NCBI RefSeq assembly: GCF_905220565.1
Contig: NC_059396.1
Coordinates: forward strand, 5,367,206-5,431,205
From: Melitaea cinxia
Lineage: Eukaryota > Arthropoda > Insecta > Lepidoptera > Nymphalidae
Reading direction: 5' to 3'
Length of the DNA: 64,000 nucleotides
Shown here: positions 39,001 through 50,744 of the stretch, piece after piece
Position numbering within the stretch: the first letter of the stretch is position 1
Layout of the letters: every line of letters begins with the position of its first letter
The notes under the pieces: generated by a model
Database searches by the model: none
What the model was told of the DNA's origin: nothing
The model's input: the letters and a program-made list of their open reading frames with translations, nothing else
Translations under genes and position numbers: made by a program

Positions 39001-41411
39001 AATATTTAAATAAAAATCACAGTATTAAGGTCTCTAATATCTTTTGTTTTAACTACATTAATAAACTTTTGTATTCACTAATTTAAGCTTAACACTGGTA
39101 AAATTGCAGAAATTAAAAAAAGAAGATAAATTACAGATGTAAATAAAAAAAGAAGATAAGTTAATTATAAATAGAAATTAAGAAAATACGTAATTAAGAT
39201 AATTTGAAATTTAGAAGTCTCAAAATTACGCCAGTCGTGAGCTTTTTTTTTAACAACAACACACATTATGCCAGAATGTATAACATATCTTGCGTTTTTA
39301 TGCTTAAAAAAATCTGTTTTAGGTTTAATTTAAGGAATTACAATATAATAGATAATAAATAATTATTGGAGACACATTATAATTTAAAAAACATAAAATT
39401 TCGTGAGTTAAATTTTATTTTCTTATTATTTTGGCTACACCGGAAACCAATCGTAATTCGATTCCACTTTCAATTCAATTGAAAGCTTGATTTGGTCAAG
39501 AGTACCAAAATATTACAGATTGGAACTGGAACTATATTGAATTTGTGTTTTTGTGGGATTGGGATTGAAGTCAAGAGTAAGCCTACTGATAGTACTAGAA
39601 TAATTAGTTATTTCAGATTTTTTACAATTACACAAGTTATAACACATAAATTCAAACATTATGTATATACATATTACAGATATTTATGTAAATATCTTCT
39701 TTGATATGCATGCAAAAAGATTTAACTTTGTAACCTTCAAATAAATATTTTTTAAGTAAAGAAAATCTGGATAAATAATATGTAATATATTCCTATATGT
39801 TACTCAAACCAAAGTAGGCTTTGCAAACATAATTATAGTAGTAGTAGTATGTCTTTTGTTTGACAATCTTTTTTGTATCTTTTGTCTCGTACAATTTGTG
39901 CTAGTATCCTACAACAACATATCTTAAATATTAGTTAGAACACTATTATACCATTTTGAGAAAGGTCCACAGGGTACAAAACACAAAACTATATACTAGC
40001 AATAGTAAAACTCAGTGAGTTTAATATATAAAGAAAAATTTGTCATAATTGTTAGAAAAATTACCTTAACATTTATATCAGCAACATATCGAGATGTAGG
40101 CCCTGCCGTACATAAAACCTTCAACATCATTCCTGAAGCTGTTCTGTTGATCACGGCACCTATGATAAGCTCTCCTGTCTTCACATTCTATTGAAAGGAA
40201 ATAATATGAAATTAGTATTATTTTGTATGTAAATGCTCACTGAATACGTTTGGGTTCCCTAACTATAGTTCACAATAAGCTACAACTGTCCCTGAAGTAC
40301 TGGAAAGATCAGGATTTCAATTTTTTTTTTAATATTATAGATTACATATATAATACATTAGGCTTGCATTTGACCACTATTTCACCTGATGTCAAGCGAG
40401 TGTGGTCTAGGATGGAGCACACTTACCTAGAAGATAATATATATTTACTTAAAATCTGTTGAATAATTTTATTTTATTATTTATCATATAAATTTTACTC
40501 AACAATATTTTATAATTTATTCAATCTTACAACAGAGGTCAAAACCTAATTGGAATAAAAATCAAGGTTAGTTTCAGTTCTATGATTATTAATGATCAAA
40601 AGCATATCAACTGTTATATGAATACTCACATCAAAAAAATGTCTCAATCTGGCAGATTTATCAACATTTAAAAATGTTTCAAATGGTGGCATCAGTGCAT
40701 ATAAATCTAAAAGGAAAAATAAAATACATTAAAACAATTGTAATGATTACAATATGATTCATGATAATGATATTAGTGATAACAACTATATCCTTAATAA
40801 TTTACAGAAAACCTAAACAGGATAGTGAAATAAAAAACGAAATTTTAATGTCAAATTATACGGCCTTCAGCCAGCTCATTTTCAATAATCTATTGAGACA
40901 AAATTCTCTCTCTAGTAAGCAAATTCAGAGCTAGATTTCTATCTTTTGAAATTTGTCGATAAATGTAGGCGTTAGTCGAAACCAAAAGCCTACCATATAT
41001 GGTAGCATGTTCTTATCTTTTTATTGGCTGACACAATTTTGTTTAAAAATGTAAAGTTTAAAAAAGAAAGTTGCAAACGCTACCTAAGTAGCATTCACGT
41101 ATATACTTACTATCTTCTGGCGTAGTAGCATCAGCTCCTAAACTAGAGGATGATGGAGTTTCTTCCAACAGCGACGCATCAAACAACGCATTAGCTTCTT
41201 TTGCAATGAACTGGTGTAGCTTGAGTCTCTTCCCACGGTCTTGGAAAGTTAAATGCTTATGCCTAGACTGGTATACAGCAAAATCTAGGGGACCTACGCC
41301 GATCTTTGCTAAGTCTTCCTCGCCTCTCTCGCCCTCCCACGTTTTTTGTAATTGTTGTCCATGATAATTAATGGATTGCGCCACTAAGGACGCATCCAGG
41401 GTTGTCTCCAT
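21080..41411 (-). CDS. TTC14: TTC14 homologue (S1 + TPR + RS/RGG protein)
   Basis: Eighteen minus-strand exons: 41411-41111, 40706-40630, 40187-40065, 33373-33153, 31804-31664, 31452-30776, 30269-30035, 29315-29143, 28873-28724, 28645-28571, 28422-28234, 27976-27883, 27542-27354, 23797-23571, 23002-22820, 21873-21634, 21439-21320, 21215-21080. All have GT-AG ends and phases agree except at exon 7 (see findings). The product is about 1183 aa, longer than the roughly 770 aa I recall for human TTC14. The N-terminus has SINYHGQQLQKTW and GKRLKLHQFIAKEA. An S1-type RNA-binding region follows (about 125-240, TGELIIGAVINRTASGMML). TPRs lie at about 306-425 (HFKAGRHSEAFQCLNKAL, NVEGLVARGALYANSGTFKK). 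After them come a Lys stretch and a Ser run (to about 513), KVRNFLEETAQYKR, then RS-rich (exon 15) and Arg/Gly-rich (exon 16) tails. The role is probably nuclear RNA binding; the exact function is not established. Confidence 0.93.
24005..24181 (-). repeat. Tandem copies of TTC14 exon-13 end and donor
   Basis: Two diverged units here (starting CACCGGCGCATGCGACGGGT at 24017 and CACTGGCGCGTGTTATAGGT near 24091) match the end of TTC14 exon 13 plus the start of its intron (27341-27375) and another copy at 27241-27340. They read His/Pro/Gln-type codons on the minus strand, followed by a donor-like CCAGTGAGT. The RTE LINE has separated them from the exon by 3 kb. Confidence 0.65.
24182..27236 (+). 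mobile_element. RTE-clade LINE in TTC14 intron 13
   Basis: The 5'-truncated LINE is flanked by a 7-bp repeat ATCACTC (24175-24181 and 27237-27243). Visible pieces are the endonuclease start (DYHLTELEVEPSHIKWS, GGVGFLVHKTL), reverse transcriptase blocks (NYRPISLLSHVYKLFSSVV, EQAGFRNAYSTVDYIHTVRQ, ISHLRFADDIVIFAETLDES with the catalytic FADD) and the C-terminus (VLPVLTYGAETWTLTKGL, WQWAGHLCRRTNGRWSRGVL). The 3' end is GCTGATAATGATGATC, as in RTE elements. Several frameshifts are present, and a separate element is inserted at about 25170-26198. It lies antisense to TTC14. Confidence 0.9.
25170..26198. mobile_element. Palindrome-ended element inside the RTE LINE
   Basis: The RTE reading frame breaks at 25170 and resumes at about 26198. 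The insert ends are inverted (GCAGGCCTAGCATGC at 25171, GCATGCTAGGCCTGC ending 26198). Subterminal blocks are rich in CTCGT/ACGAG and share GACAAAATTTTGTC with ACAAAATTCTCTTCC-like sequence. Inside lies a (TAA)n tract (25596-25615) with 'ACTTTATTTCAGACCAAAGT', which looks like yet another retroelement end. No transposase was found. The target duplication is too short to define. Confidence 0.65.
29636..29692 (+). repeat. RTE 3'-tail fragment in TTC14 intron
   Basis: The sequence GTGAACTTTTGGAGGCCTAT...GTCCAGCAGTGGACTGTGAT...GGCTGAAATGATGATGATGA is the terminal part of an RTE LINE with ATG-repeat tail, kept without coding sequence. Confidence 0.7.
33503..33712 (+). repeat. LINE-3'-end-like repeat with a G-run
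   Basis: Same family as 10672-10925. It includes CTGTTTTCAAGCAGTATTGTG and ends GTGAGCCGTACGCTTGTTTG. A run of about 15 G interrupts the middle (33591-33606). Confidence 0.65.
34913..38133 (+). mobile_element. 3.2-kb inverted-repeat transposon with ACAT duplication
   Basis: The ends are inverted (CGCCCATTTGCGACGATAGT on the left; reverse of right, CGCCCATTTGCGACAACAGT), with ACAT on both sides (34909-34912 and 38134-38137). It lies in TTC14 intron 3. Inside, in several broken plus-strand frames, are transposase-like pieces: QYLRHLEEKKMSRTEKKKDK, FDLQALCQCPKKKF, GVNEIAICVYEYLKK-type sequence near 36483, MIAIYLYALLNLPNN-type sequence near 36577, and TPKIKVVRVQKDDPNAI near 36790. I have seen this protein type in insect transposons but cannot name its superfamily; the 4-bp duplication would suit Sola. 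A SINE fragment is inserted at about 37015-37265. Confidence 0.7.
37015..37265 (-). mobile_element. Lepidoptera SINE fragment
   Basis: Carries GCTGGCTTTGAAATACACAG and 'GAAGACGGGCAGCAGCGTCT', then TTTCGCAGTCCACTACTGGAC. The 61735-62035 repeat shares these blocks, in rearranged order. It lies inside the 34913-38133 transposon. Confidence 0.55.
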
Positions 41412-41700
41412 AGTAAAATTCTGTAAGTGTTTAATATTTTATAAAAAAAAATCCACACCACATGTGAAAATTAATTCCATCGGGCTAAATACGCCATCTT
41501 GATCAAATTCTAAAAAATTATAAAAATAATATATGTCAATGTATGTATTACCTTCTCTTATATTACGGATGATACAATTTCATGAAAATCATAAAAAAAA
41601 TCTTTGTTAGAGATTTAATAACATTTTGCACTTATAAATCGTATCACACACCGACAATCAAAATGGCGTCTAACGAAATTCGAAACGCATAATTCTACTC
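41412..41700 (-). promoter_or_regulatory. TTC14 promoter / 5' UTR region
   Basis: Non-repetitive sequence directly upstream of the TTC14 ATG at 41411. No core promoter motif could be fixed, so this is positional inference. Confidence 0.35.
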
Positions 41701-42149
41701 AATACTTTGACAGGGAAAAAAAAGCGAGAAGTAGGTGCAGTGTTGCCAGCTCCACTATATTTTCATTTTGCAACAGAAAAGGTATGTTCCGATTTGTACT
41801 GCGAGTACTCCTCAGTGCTATCACTGTAGAAAAATTCGTTCCGTTGTGGACTGTCAGTATACTGTCACAGTACCGTAGGGAAATGTGACATGATGTCATA
41901 AATCACCGCCATATTCTACTGTGAGCACTGGCGTTTTCGAGGTAAGGTACTCGCAGTACTTTGATTACCTGATCAGTTAAAACCACTCTACTGCAAAACG
42001 TTTTTTAAACAATATCTCCAGTTTAATCACCACAACAGAAAAATTGTTATATTCCCCGACCCATGCCACATGCTAAAGTTGGTAAGGGGATAATTATTTA
42101 TAATTTGGATTTGGATTGGGAGATAAGTTATTTTTAAAAAATTCTGAAG

Positions 42150-43437
42150 AAGCGACTATTTCGTGGAATTACGTAAAACTTTTGGTCGAACTTCAGGAAA
42201 ATGAAGGATTTCATCTAGCCAACAAAGTCAGAAGTGCACACCTTCATTTCAAAAAATAAAAAATGAAGGTGAAACTGGCTGCGCAATTGTTCAGTGAATC
42301 TGTAGCAGATGCCCTTCAGTTTTGTAAAGATATACTTAAACTAGAACAATATAGTAACTGTGGACCAACTATAGATGTTATTAAAAGATTTAATACCTTG
42401 TTCGACATAACGAACATGCGCAATTTAAATGCATTTGGTTTCAAAAAGCCTTTGAATCCCGGTGACATTGAAAATGTAAAGCTTTTTTTGGAAAATATGT
42501 TTCAATGCATTTGGATTAAAAATGGATATGTTCAACATACTTCAAACAAATAGGAAAACAGGATTTTTGGGTTTCCAGATTTGTATAAAAAGTATCATAT
42601 TTTTGTACGAAGAATACATAATTACCAAAAAATTAGACTTTTTGTCTACTTACAAACTCAGCCAAGATCACCTAGAATTTTTTTCGGGGCTATCCGGGCA
42701 AAATGGGGTTTTAACAATAACCCCACTGCTAGTCAGTTCCTAGCTGCTTATAAGCGTATGCTTGTTCATGGACAATTGAAACATTTAACAAAGGGTAATT
42801 GCATTCCTCTGATGGAATTAAATATATTAACTTGTACGAAACCCGAAATCGCTATCAACAACACAACGGATCACATTAGATTGACAGAAGGTAATGAGGA
42901 TATTCAGCCATCTCTAACGTATGATCTTGTTGTACCTAACGATCATGACTATTTAGCTGATCCAATAAGACTGACGGAATTTTCCCAAAAAGTTATAATT
43001 TATATAGCAAGTTTTGTCATCAAAGCATTGGAGGGACAAATTAAATGCGAAAAATGCATATCTTCACTGCACAGTAATGAAAAAATGAAGGACACCCTTC
43101 AATACCTAAAAGATAAGGGTGGTCTGCGGTATCCCTCAAAATCCGTAGTAAAAATTTGCGAAATAGCCGAAGGAGTTTTCAAAAAAAAAAAAAAAAAAAA
43201 TTACAAATAAAAAAAAACCCGTTGCATTACCTTGTACAGGAATGTTTGAAAAAATGTATTGGACTCAAATTATTTAATGATGAACATGATTATTCAGATC
43301 GATCCATTTTTGAGAACCATTACTCTCTTTTAGTTAAATCAATAAGCAAAAAATATTTAAATGTTAAACTTGACAAAAACAAAATTGACTATATAAGAAA
43401 TATGTACACAAAATTGATTATATTCAAAGGCCAATAA
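42150..43437 (+). pseudogene. P-element-type transposase remnant (catalytic part)
   Basis: A broken plus-strand frame reads ISWNYVKLLVELQENEGFHL, HLANKVRSAHLHFKK, stop, then MKVKLAAQLFSESVADALQF and later FNTLFDITNMRNLNAFGF. After a frame change comes KTGFLGFQICIKSIIFLYEE with TYKLSQDHLEFF, and after another GAIRAKWGFNNNPTASQFLA and AAYKRMLV. The C-terminal part passes through a long A-run (43179-43200) into a third frame ending at 43437. SQDHLEFFFGAIR-like and FNNNPTA motifs are diagnostic of P-element/THAP9 transposases. At least one stop and three frame changes make it a pseudogene. The N-terminal THAP part and the terminal repeats were not found. Confidence 0.85.
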
Positions 43438-43934
43438 AAATTTAAAATTTGAATAACTTGTTTCATTTTTTTTTCTTTTTCATGAAATAACGCTAAATAT
43501 CAGTTCTGGCATGCTTTTATGTGAGAATTTTAGATCCTAAACGGTAATTCTGATTAAAAACAATATGAGAAACCTAAAAATAATTTTTATATACCTCCCT
43601 ATTCAACATTCATCACTTGACATAGTTGGTCTATTTTCATTTTTTTTATTTTTCGCAATACAGTGTCAAAAATCGTCATTTTGATTTTTCTAAATTTTAT
43701 GCTTTCTATGACATTCGAACCGTCATGAAGAATAAAATGACGTATTGTTTATCAAAATCGGCCCATGCCTTTGCGTGGTTAATTATTTTGAAACAGCACT
43801 GTGGCACAGTGCCGCAAAAGTTCAAACATACATAGACTGGTAAAATTAAGCAAATTAAGCATGTAGTAATTAGAGGATTATAGCCACAAAAAATATGAAA
43901 TAAAAACACACACATTTACACAATTATATAAGGA

Positions 43935-44045
43935 ACTTACAATACTGTTTTTTTACAGTATGATGTTGCGGGTGTCTATGGATGTTGCTTTCACTTACCA
44001 CCAGGTGAGCCAATTGTAAGGTTTAGCCCCTCTTCTATAAAAAAA
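43935..44045 (+). repeat. Retroelement 3'-end fragment
   Basis: Contains TGTTGCGGGTGTCTATGGATG and ACCACCAGGTGAGCCAATTG, resembling the 'GGTGAGCC' end of the other LINE-3'-end-like repeats in the window. Confidence 0.45.
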
Positions 44046-44070
44046 CAATACTGACGAAACAGTTATACTA

Positions 44071-44073
<3 letters not shown>

Positions 44074-44116
<43 letters not shown>
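44074..44116. repeat. (TA)n microsatellite
   Basis: About 20 uninterrupted TA dinucleotides directly before a copy of the AACCGACTTC repeat family. Confidence 0.95.
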
Positions 44117-44120
<4 letters not shown>

Positions 44121-44125
44121 TGTAT

Positions 44126-44494
44126 GTTCGGGGATAACTTCGTCGTTTATGAACCGATTTCGATAATTCTTTTTTTGTTGGAAAGAAGATATTCCCGGTG
44201 TGGTACCATGATAAGGAAACCAGGATCTGATAAAGGGATCCCAAAGAAATCGAGGGAAAATCTCGAAAATCTGCATAACTTTTTACTGGGTGTACCGATT
44301 TCAATGATTTTTAATTTAATCGAAAGCCGATGTTTATCATGTAGTCACATTTAAATTTCATCGAGATCTGACTAAAACTTTTGGAGTAATCTTTGATAAT
44401 GCGTATTTACTTGCCTATTTTTTTCATCTACCTACGTCGTATTACTTGTCGATATAATTGAAGTCGATTTTTTTTCGTCTGCAACACAATTATT
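44126..44494 (+). repeat. AACCGACTTC-family repeat, copy E (partial)
   Basis: Forward copy lacking its first module. It contains GATAAGGAAACCAGGATCTG and ends TTGAAGTCGATTTTTTTTCG. Confidence 0.7.
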
Positions 44495-44511
44495 ATTATA
44501 TATATAGAAAC

Positions 44512-45793
44512 CATAGATCAAGTAAAAAAAAGTAGATAATGCGCGGCCTTTGTTGTTACTGAAGCCACAAAACTCGGCTCCTTCAAGTAAACACACGCGC
44601 TCACGCACACATTTGCATCAAACTACGCTCATTTTCGTTAGTATCTCACGGGGCCTCGTACAGTAACTTTGCCTTCAAAATGCCGTTCATAAGTAATTAA
44701 ATGGTGCAAAAACAATACCAAAGTGAATAAAAAGTCTGAAGAAATATCGTTTCACACGTAAGTACATACAAAACTTTATATTTCTTGTTATTCCAAAATA
44801 ATATTGAGGTTATTCGGAACTTATAATTTCGATGTCCCGAAATGACGTACCGAGGGAGTGTTACCAGTAATTTTTATTTCCATTAGCCCAAAATGCGGGT
44901 AAGTAAATTGTAGGCAATCATAGAAAAATAATTAAGTAGAAAGTGGAAAACATTATTGTTTTTTTTTTATCGTGTGATTTCTATGTTTTTCCTAAATTGA
45001 AATCAAGTTAAATATGAATTTTTAACTCGTTTGTTTCTGTTTAAATTTGTGAATTAACTACTCATATTTGACTACTAAATATCATCGTTTTAGGTTTCCA
45101 ACGAATATTTTAATAGGAGATGAATGGGTAGCTGCTTTACGACTGACCCGAAATGAACTACAACGACAGCCATCCTCATCTAGTTGGTTTGTTCAAACCA
45201 TTTTGATAAAGCTGACATGTACGGTACAAAACGTGGACTTCGCAGAGTACCATCAAGTACATACTGCTACTTACTACTACGTATTTTAATGTAATATTTT
45301 TTATTCTAGGACCTACCGGATGAGTCTAAATCAGTCGTTAACCAAGATTCAATCTTTGATACACCTAGAAAACATAAACTAAGAGAAATGTAAAAAAACA
45401 GGAACTTAATTAAAAAAAAAATGTAAAAATAAAATCAATTTATTACAGCAAAGAGTTAGACGTCTTTAAAGCAGGAACTTGCCCCTCAGAGGAATCATCA
45501 ATTACTTAAAAACGCAAGTTTTCAACAGATTTATATAATTAAATAAATCAAAACCCGGCTACAATAGATTTATGTAACAATTTGAATCGAAAAAAGGAGT
45601 AAATGTATTTAAAACTATAAACAGGTTTTTATTTCCACATACCCATTTTACCTATATTAAATTAATTGCTTAATAAAAATTTTAGGGACTTTTTTTAAAA
45701 AGTGTCAACACTTCACTCACTCACACATCTTTAAAAAAGTGGCTTCACTTTTCTGTTCTAGGTGCGTTATCTATATTTTTTACTTTATCTATG
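44512..45793 (+). mobile_element. Non-autonomous P element with THAP exons, copy 1
   Basis: The 1282-bp element has inverted ends (left CATAGATCAAGTAAAAAAAA, right in reverse CATAGATAAAGTAAAAAATA) and a perfect 8-bp duplication ATAGAAAC (44504-44511 and 45794-45801). An 8-bp duplication and CA...TG ends are P-superfamily hallmarks. Inside are three exon-like blocks with canonical splice sites. The first is 44680-44757, WCKNNTKVNKKSEEISFHT-like with donor GTAAGT. The second starts at 45094 (FPTNILIGDEWVAALRLTRN, then VPSSTY). The third is near 45310-45510 (DLPDESKSVVNQDSIFDTPR, then a coiled coil). Together they match a THAP zinc finger plus leucine zipper, the N-terminus of P transposase. Frameshifts disrupt it; for example, two bases are missing near 45183, destroying the CxxH part. 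No catalytic domain is present. Confidence 0.88.
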
Positions 45794-46004
45794 ATAGAAA
45801 CACACTACGAATAAATAAAACGCATACAATAGGAAATATAAATTTTGTTTCATGTAGGCGCATATATTTTTTTTAATTTCTTGTATTACATAGTTAAATA
45901 TTATTTTACAAATATCAACACTAAAAAAAATTATAAAATGCCTATTGAACCGGAATTAGCGTTCAGATCAGAGTTACCAATAATATAGAAAGATACACAC
46001 CTAC

Positions 46005-46225
46005 TTTTATGAACCGATTTTGATAATTCTTGTTTTGTTGGAAAGGCGATATCCCAAGTGTGGTACCAGTATAGTAAGGAAATCAGAATCTGATGATGGA
46101 ATCCCAGAAAAACCGAGTAAACCCTCGAAAATCATAGTGACGGCTACTGAGCTTGTTAATTTTTTTCGTCTACTTACGTTGTATCACTTGTAATTTTCGT
46201 TGGCGAGCAAACACAATTATTTATT
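46005..46225 (+). repeat. AACCGACTTC-family repeat, copy F (partial)
   Basis: Contains TTTTATGAACCGATTTTGAT and ends CGTTGGCGAGCAAACACAAT. Heavily deleted. Confidence 0.6.
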
Positions 46226-46499
46226 TTACTTCGATCGCAAAATACTATAATAAAAATAATATTATTAAATTAAATTAATAATAAGCGTAATGAACACTAA
46301 CAATATATTGTAAGTAAACAAATTTATAATAGTTTAGGGACTATTGTAGTGTCGGAATGAAAGTCTTGATCAGAAGGTGTTGATCGAATATATTTAAACA
46401 AAAAATGGTAATATTTATATAAAATTCTTTCAGAGCTAAAAATCTTGTTTCACGAACATTAAAACAGCTCTTTACAGAGCTATGTGCTTTCTGTTTCAC

Positions 46500-46625
46500 G
46501 GACGCGTCAATGTTTCTTGGTAATGGTAATGGTTTGAGGTTATGAATGGTGAAGGTATTTTTAAGGTAAAGGTATCGGTAAGGTTAAATGGTAAAGGTAT
46601 CGGTATCAGGTAAGTTATCTGTTAG
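46500..46625. repeat. GGTAAAGGTATC-type simple repeat
   Basis: Imperfect purine-rich short repeats (GGTAATGGTAATGG, GGTAAAGGTATCGGTAAGG). No further structure seen. Confidence 0.6.
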
Positions 46626-46992
46626 TAGCCTCATTGAATTACTATTACTACTTAAGTAATAATAGTTCGATGTGGTAGGTAGCCACAATGGGTTTAAAAT
46701 TACGAAGTTTTTTTGTGGGTGGTGAATTTTTTTTATCACAACCATAAGATATCAAGATCATATAGATATTAGATAGTCAAGAATGATTCTGTTAAATTTT
46801 TATTAACTTTTATGACGTAGCTCGTTTAATTGTACTAACTATTATGTTTGATTAGCTCTAGTTTAAGTTTGTAAATTAATAAAAAGTTTGTTTGTAATTG
46901 TCTAATAATAATAATAATAATAAACTGTTTATTTATAAACTAAAATAAACTGTACTTAAATTTGTAACTTTAGTTTAAAAGTTATAATTATA

Positions 46993-47290
46993 CTAGCTGA
47001 CTCGGCAAACGTTGTCTTGTCGCTAAATGCTATTTAAAATAGGGGTTGGTGGTAGAAGGGTGAAAATTTAGGGTTTTATGTATTTTTCAACGCTAAATTA
47101 TAATTAAAAAATAATAATTTATCTAGAAATTAAAAAAAATATTAGGGGTGGACTACCCTTAATATTTAGGGGGATGAAAACTAGATGTTGTTCGATTCTC
47201 AGACCTACCCAATATGCACACAAAATTTCATGAGAACCGGTAAAGCGGTTTCGGAGGAGTTTAACTACAAACATCGCGACACGAGAATTT
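46993..47290 (-). mobile_element. Helitron-like element
   Basis: On the minus strand it runs from about AATTCTCGTGTCGCGATG to GACAACGTTTGCCGAGTCAG and then CTAG followed by T, the Helitron 3' end. Related pieces lie at 33716-33850 and 52255-52435 (CAGACCTACCCGATATGCAC and its reverse). Confidence 0.55.
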
Positions 47291-47574
47291 TATATATTGT
47301 AAAATATGCAGTGCCCTTATAGAGTTCTTGTTTGATCTTAAACATTGTAATGTTGTGTGTAAAGGCCTTTATATACAACAAGAGTAGCAAATAGATAAAA
47401 TTGAAATTGAAATCATTCAATTACAGCTATTTTCACTACATGTCGCAAATAAAAGTACCCTGCCTCGCCGCATCTTTCTATCTCTCTATATCTGCTCGAA
47501 ATAAACTCAAACGCTGCTAAAAGGATTTTTATGCAGCTATATAGTTTTTAAAATTGTTTGTATATTTTTTTAGG

Positions 47575-48650
47575 TTTATTTTACCCAAATCAACGCTTTC
47601 AAGTGTGAATGTTGAATGAAGGAAACCAAAGCCTATTCTATATAGCTATCATTTTAATGGCGAACAAATTAACAGAAAACAAAGTTTGAGAGATTTGGGA
47701 GTCAACTTTGATCAAAAAATGATACTATCAGATCATATAGAAAATATACTAATGAAAGCATATAAAAACCTGGGATTTGTTGTTCGCGTGTGTAAACCGT
47801 TTACAAATATATCAGCTATTAAGTGTGTTTATTTTGTTTATGTACGGAGCATTTTGGACTATGCTAGCCCTATATGGTCACCTCAATACCGCATTTATCA
47901 AAACCGCCTAGAACATATAAAAAAAAAAAAACATAAAACATTTAAACTTTCGGTGTCGTAAATTTGTGAGAATTATGAAGATGGTTGCGCGGAATATGAA
48001 ATGCTTTCGTTAGAGCAGAGACGTATTCTTTTGGATATGGGTCTGCTCTATGACATAATAAATAGTAAGATTGATTGCCCATACCTAGTATCTAAAATAG
48101 GTTTTCGAACTCCTAAATATCGTACCCGTAATACATCTATGTTAGAAAGTTTCTCAACATTATTCGAATTATTTAAAAAACTCGCTGTTACTGAGACTCC
48201 CTCATAAGTATAACATTATTTAAAAACGTCGACATCTTCACAAAGTCTAAAAGGATATTCAAAGCCAATATAATAAAAATACTACGTGAGTCACCGTAAC
48301 AATGTATAAACTATAAGTATATATTATGTATCTGTGTATGTTATTATGTTATTTATATATGCCTCTTTTACTATGTTATTTATATATGTGTATTGCTAAA
48401 TGTTAGTTAACTGTGTCTCAACATCAAAATTCTCTTAAGCATTTTTTGTGTATCGGTATGTACTGATTGTGACGGTTGTTTTCTTTTTCTTTTATGTCAA
48501 CGATATCTCCATAATACCAATTTGTTAACTTTAGGGAAACCTGGTATTGGCTATATTATTTGTTATATGCTTTATGATAAGAATAGTATGTTATAAGCTG
48601 TTAGTTTTCTGAATAAATAGAATAAAAAAAAAAATAAAAAAAAAAAAAAT
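47575..48650 (+). mobile_element. Jockey/CR1-type LINE, 3' fragment
   Basis: The C-terminal end of a reverse transcriptase is readable: LRDLGVNFDQKMILSDHIEN, YVRSILDYASPIWSPQYRIY and then RLEHIKKKKHK. A frame change follows, then LSLEQRRILLDMGLLYDIIN. The 'DLGV.FD..L.F..HI' and 'SILDYASPIW.P' motifs are typical of Jockey/CR1-clade LINEs. The 3' UTR ends in an A-rich tail near 48650. It is 5'-truncated and frameshifted. Confidence 0.82.
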
Positions 48651-50645
48651 CAGTTGACATATACTTAACGAAAAATATTAAAGAGTTTTTAAAAAATCAA
48701 GCCAATTGGAGCTATCTTCACAAACCCAGCTTAATCTCCTTGCGTCTACAAAAAAGTACGTGATGGCATAAAATAATGTTTATCTATTCTATTATCTTCT
48801 TCTACAATTCTACAATTATATCTACAAGGTTGAATATATTTATTTATTTATTATACGAATTAAAGATTTCTTTAATTGTTTTATTTTTTTATTTATTTAA
48901 ATAGAACACCAGCAGTACACACATGATAACACTTTTGTAAACGATAATGCTAATTAATTCTGATGTGTGCACCTTTGTAGGTGACACAGCATTCACATGT
49001 CAAAGCTAGTCAGATAATTTTTTTATTAATTAATAATTTTGAACAATTGATTAAAATTTTGATTAATATTGAAACAATATTGATTAATATTTTTTTAAGA
49101 ATTAATAATTATGAACAATTGATTAGAATTTAAGTATTTTTGAATAATTGAGTAAATGTAAATTAACAAAGAAATGCAAGACAATGCAAACAGTAAAACA
49201 AACAAACACAAAAATAACAATAATAAACAATAATAAACACGGAATACCAATTGGACCGAATTGAGCCGGAGATAAAATATTAATCTAAGGTTTAATGTTA
49301 TAATATTGTAATATTTTAGTTTTGTAACAACTTAATGTGTCGTGAAAAATGTCGATGTCGGTGATGGCGTCGCATACTACGTTATACTCATTACATATTC
49401 TTGTAATCGAGGTTTGTTTGCCCAAATTAGTTCTGGAGAAGGGGCCACGAAAAAGCCTAGTAATTGGACAACGAGGCAAGTTGAACGGAACATTGACAGA
49501 AAAATGCAATAGCAAGTTGCATCAGCCGGTCCGCCCGTTAACCAGTCTGTGGAAAAGGAGGTCATGGTTCAGGCATTTTAAAGAAGGCTAGGCGCTGGCT
49601 GTAAGGGTTCCTGTGAGAGATGCCGCTGCACGTATACGCAAGATGTTGAGTGAAGGATCTTTGGATGTTCTCAATTCTTTGCGAGTGTACCAAATAAGAA
49701 GGGTTCCAAATTGAGCTGGCATATCCAGACGACTTCGCACCATGCTGTTAAAAAGTAGTATTTTGGTGCTATAATGAAAACCTGTGTTTGTTTTTTATTT
49801 GCTTGCTTTTTATTTGTCTTTATTTTCATATGTGTTACTTTTTTTTTAATATCTACACAATACACATACGATCGTCTGTTCCTAAAGTAAGTAATTTAAT
49901 GTTTGTATTATACTGTAACAAATTGAAGGATAAGTCAAATCATTCTCTCTTTGTGCATGTCTCCGACTGCATGTTATGTACGACGTTGCATAAAGTTTCG
50001 AAGGACTACCGTATTAATATATTTTAAATGTACAGCACAAAATTTTGATATTGTTTCTATTTATTTCGCTGACTTTGTGTGCATATTGAATTTTTATCTT
50101 GTTCCAGCTTTTTCAGTTGATTTTCTACTAGTTGTTCTTCACGCAGGCGAGAATTTGTTTTTTTTTAAATTATTATTTTTAATACGTAGTCTTGGCCACG
50201 ACTCTTGCCCGAAATAACTTTAACTATGTGCTATTTTTTTAGCTGTGGTTACGGCAGTAAAGAATATAGCCACCCCCTCTCTTCCCGTGGGTACTAAAAT
50301 TTTATAGTTTTCGAGCTTTAGCCAAAGACAGGAGTAAAGCAGATTTTTTTTTGCTATTTTGCGATTTTTTCAATGTTGCGTCACGAAATTTTGTCTGCAA
50401 ACTTTAGATTTGGATCCAGCACATCAAAATACGTATAGAATGAAAGAAATCAGAACTACCCCAAAGTTTCCCACTAGCGGCATTTTAGAATAAAAATTTA
50501 CTGAATTAGAGCTTTTTTAACCTTATATTTTTTAGGGGGTTAATAAAAGTGTTTTTTAGCGTGGCAAAGTGACGCAAGGAGAGCACAACCTCAAAACTCC
50601 GCATGACGTATTTTATCGATCGCCCCTAATACATATAGTATAACT
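48651..50645. other. Gene-free spacer
   Basis: AT-rich. Short open frames near 49349-49591 and 49788-50217 carry no recognisable motif. A region at 49330-49760 is somewhat less AT-rich and could be a decayed element, but no ends were found. Confidence 0.4.
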
Positions 50646-50646
50646 A

Positions 50647-50744
50647 TTCAGCCTGTAACAGCCCACTGCTGGGCATAGGCCTCTTTCTTCGTGTAGAATA
50701 GGAGCTTAATCTACCACACTGCTTTACTGCGGGTTGGATTGATA
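50647..50744 (-). mobile_element. SINE tail fragment
   Basis: Reverse-strand 'TTCAGCCTGTAACAGCCCAC' and TGCTGGGCATAGGCCTCTTT block, cut by the Helitron beginning at 50745. Confidence 0.65.
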
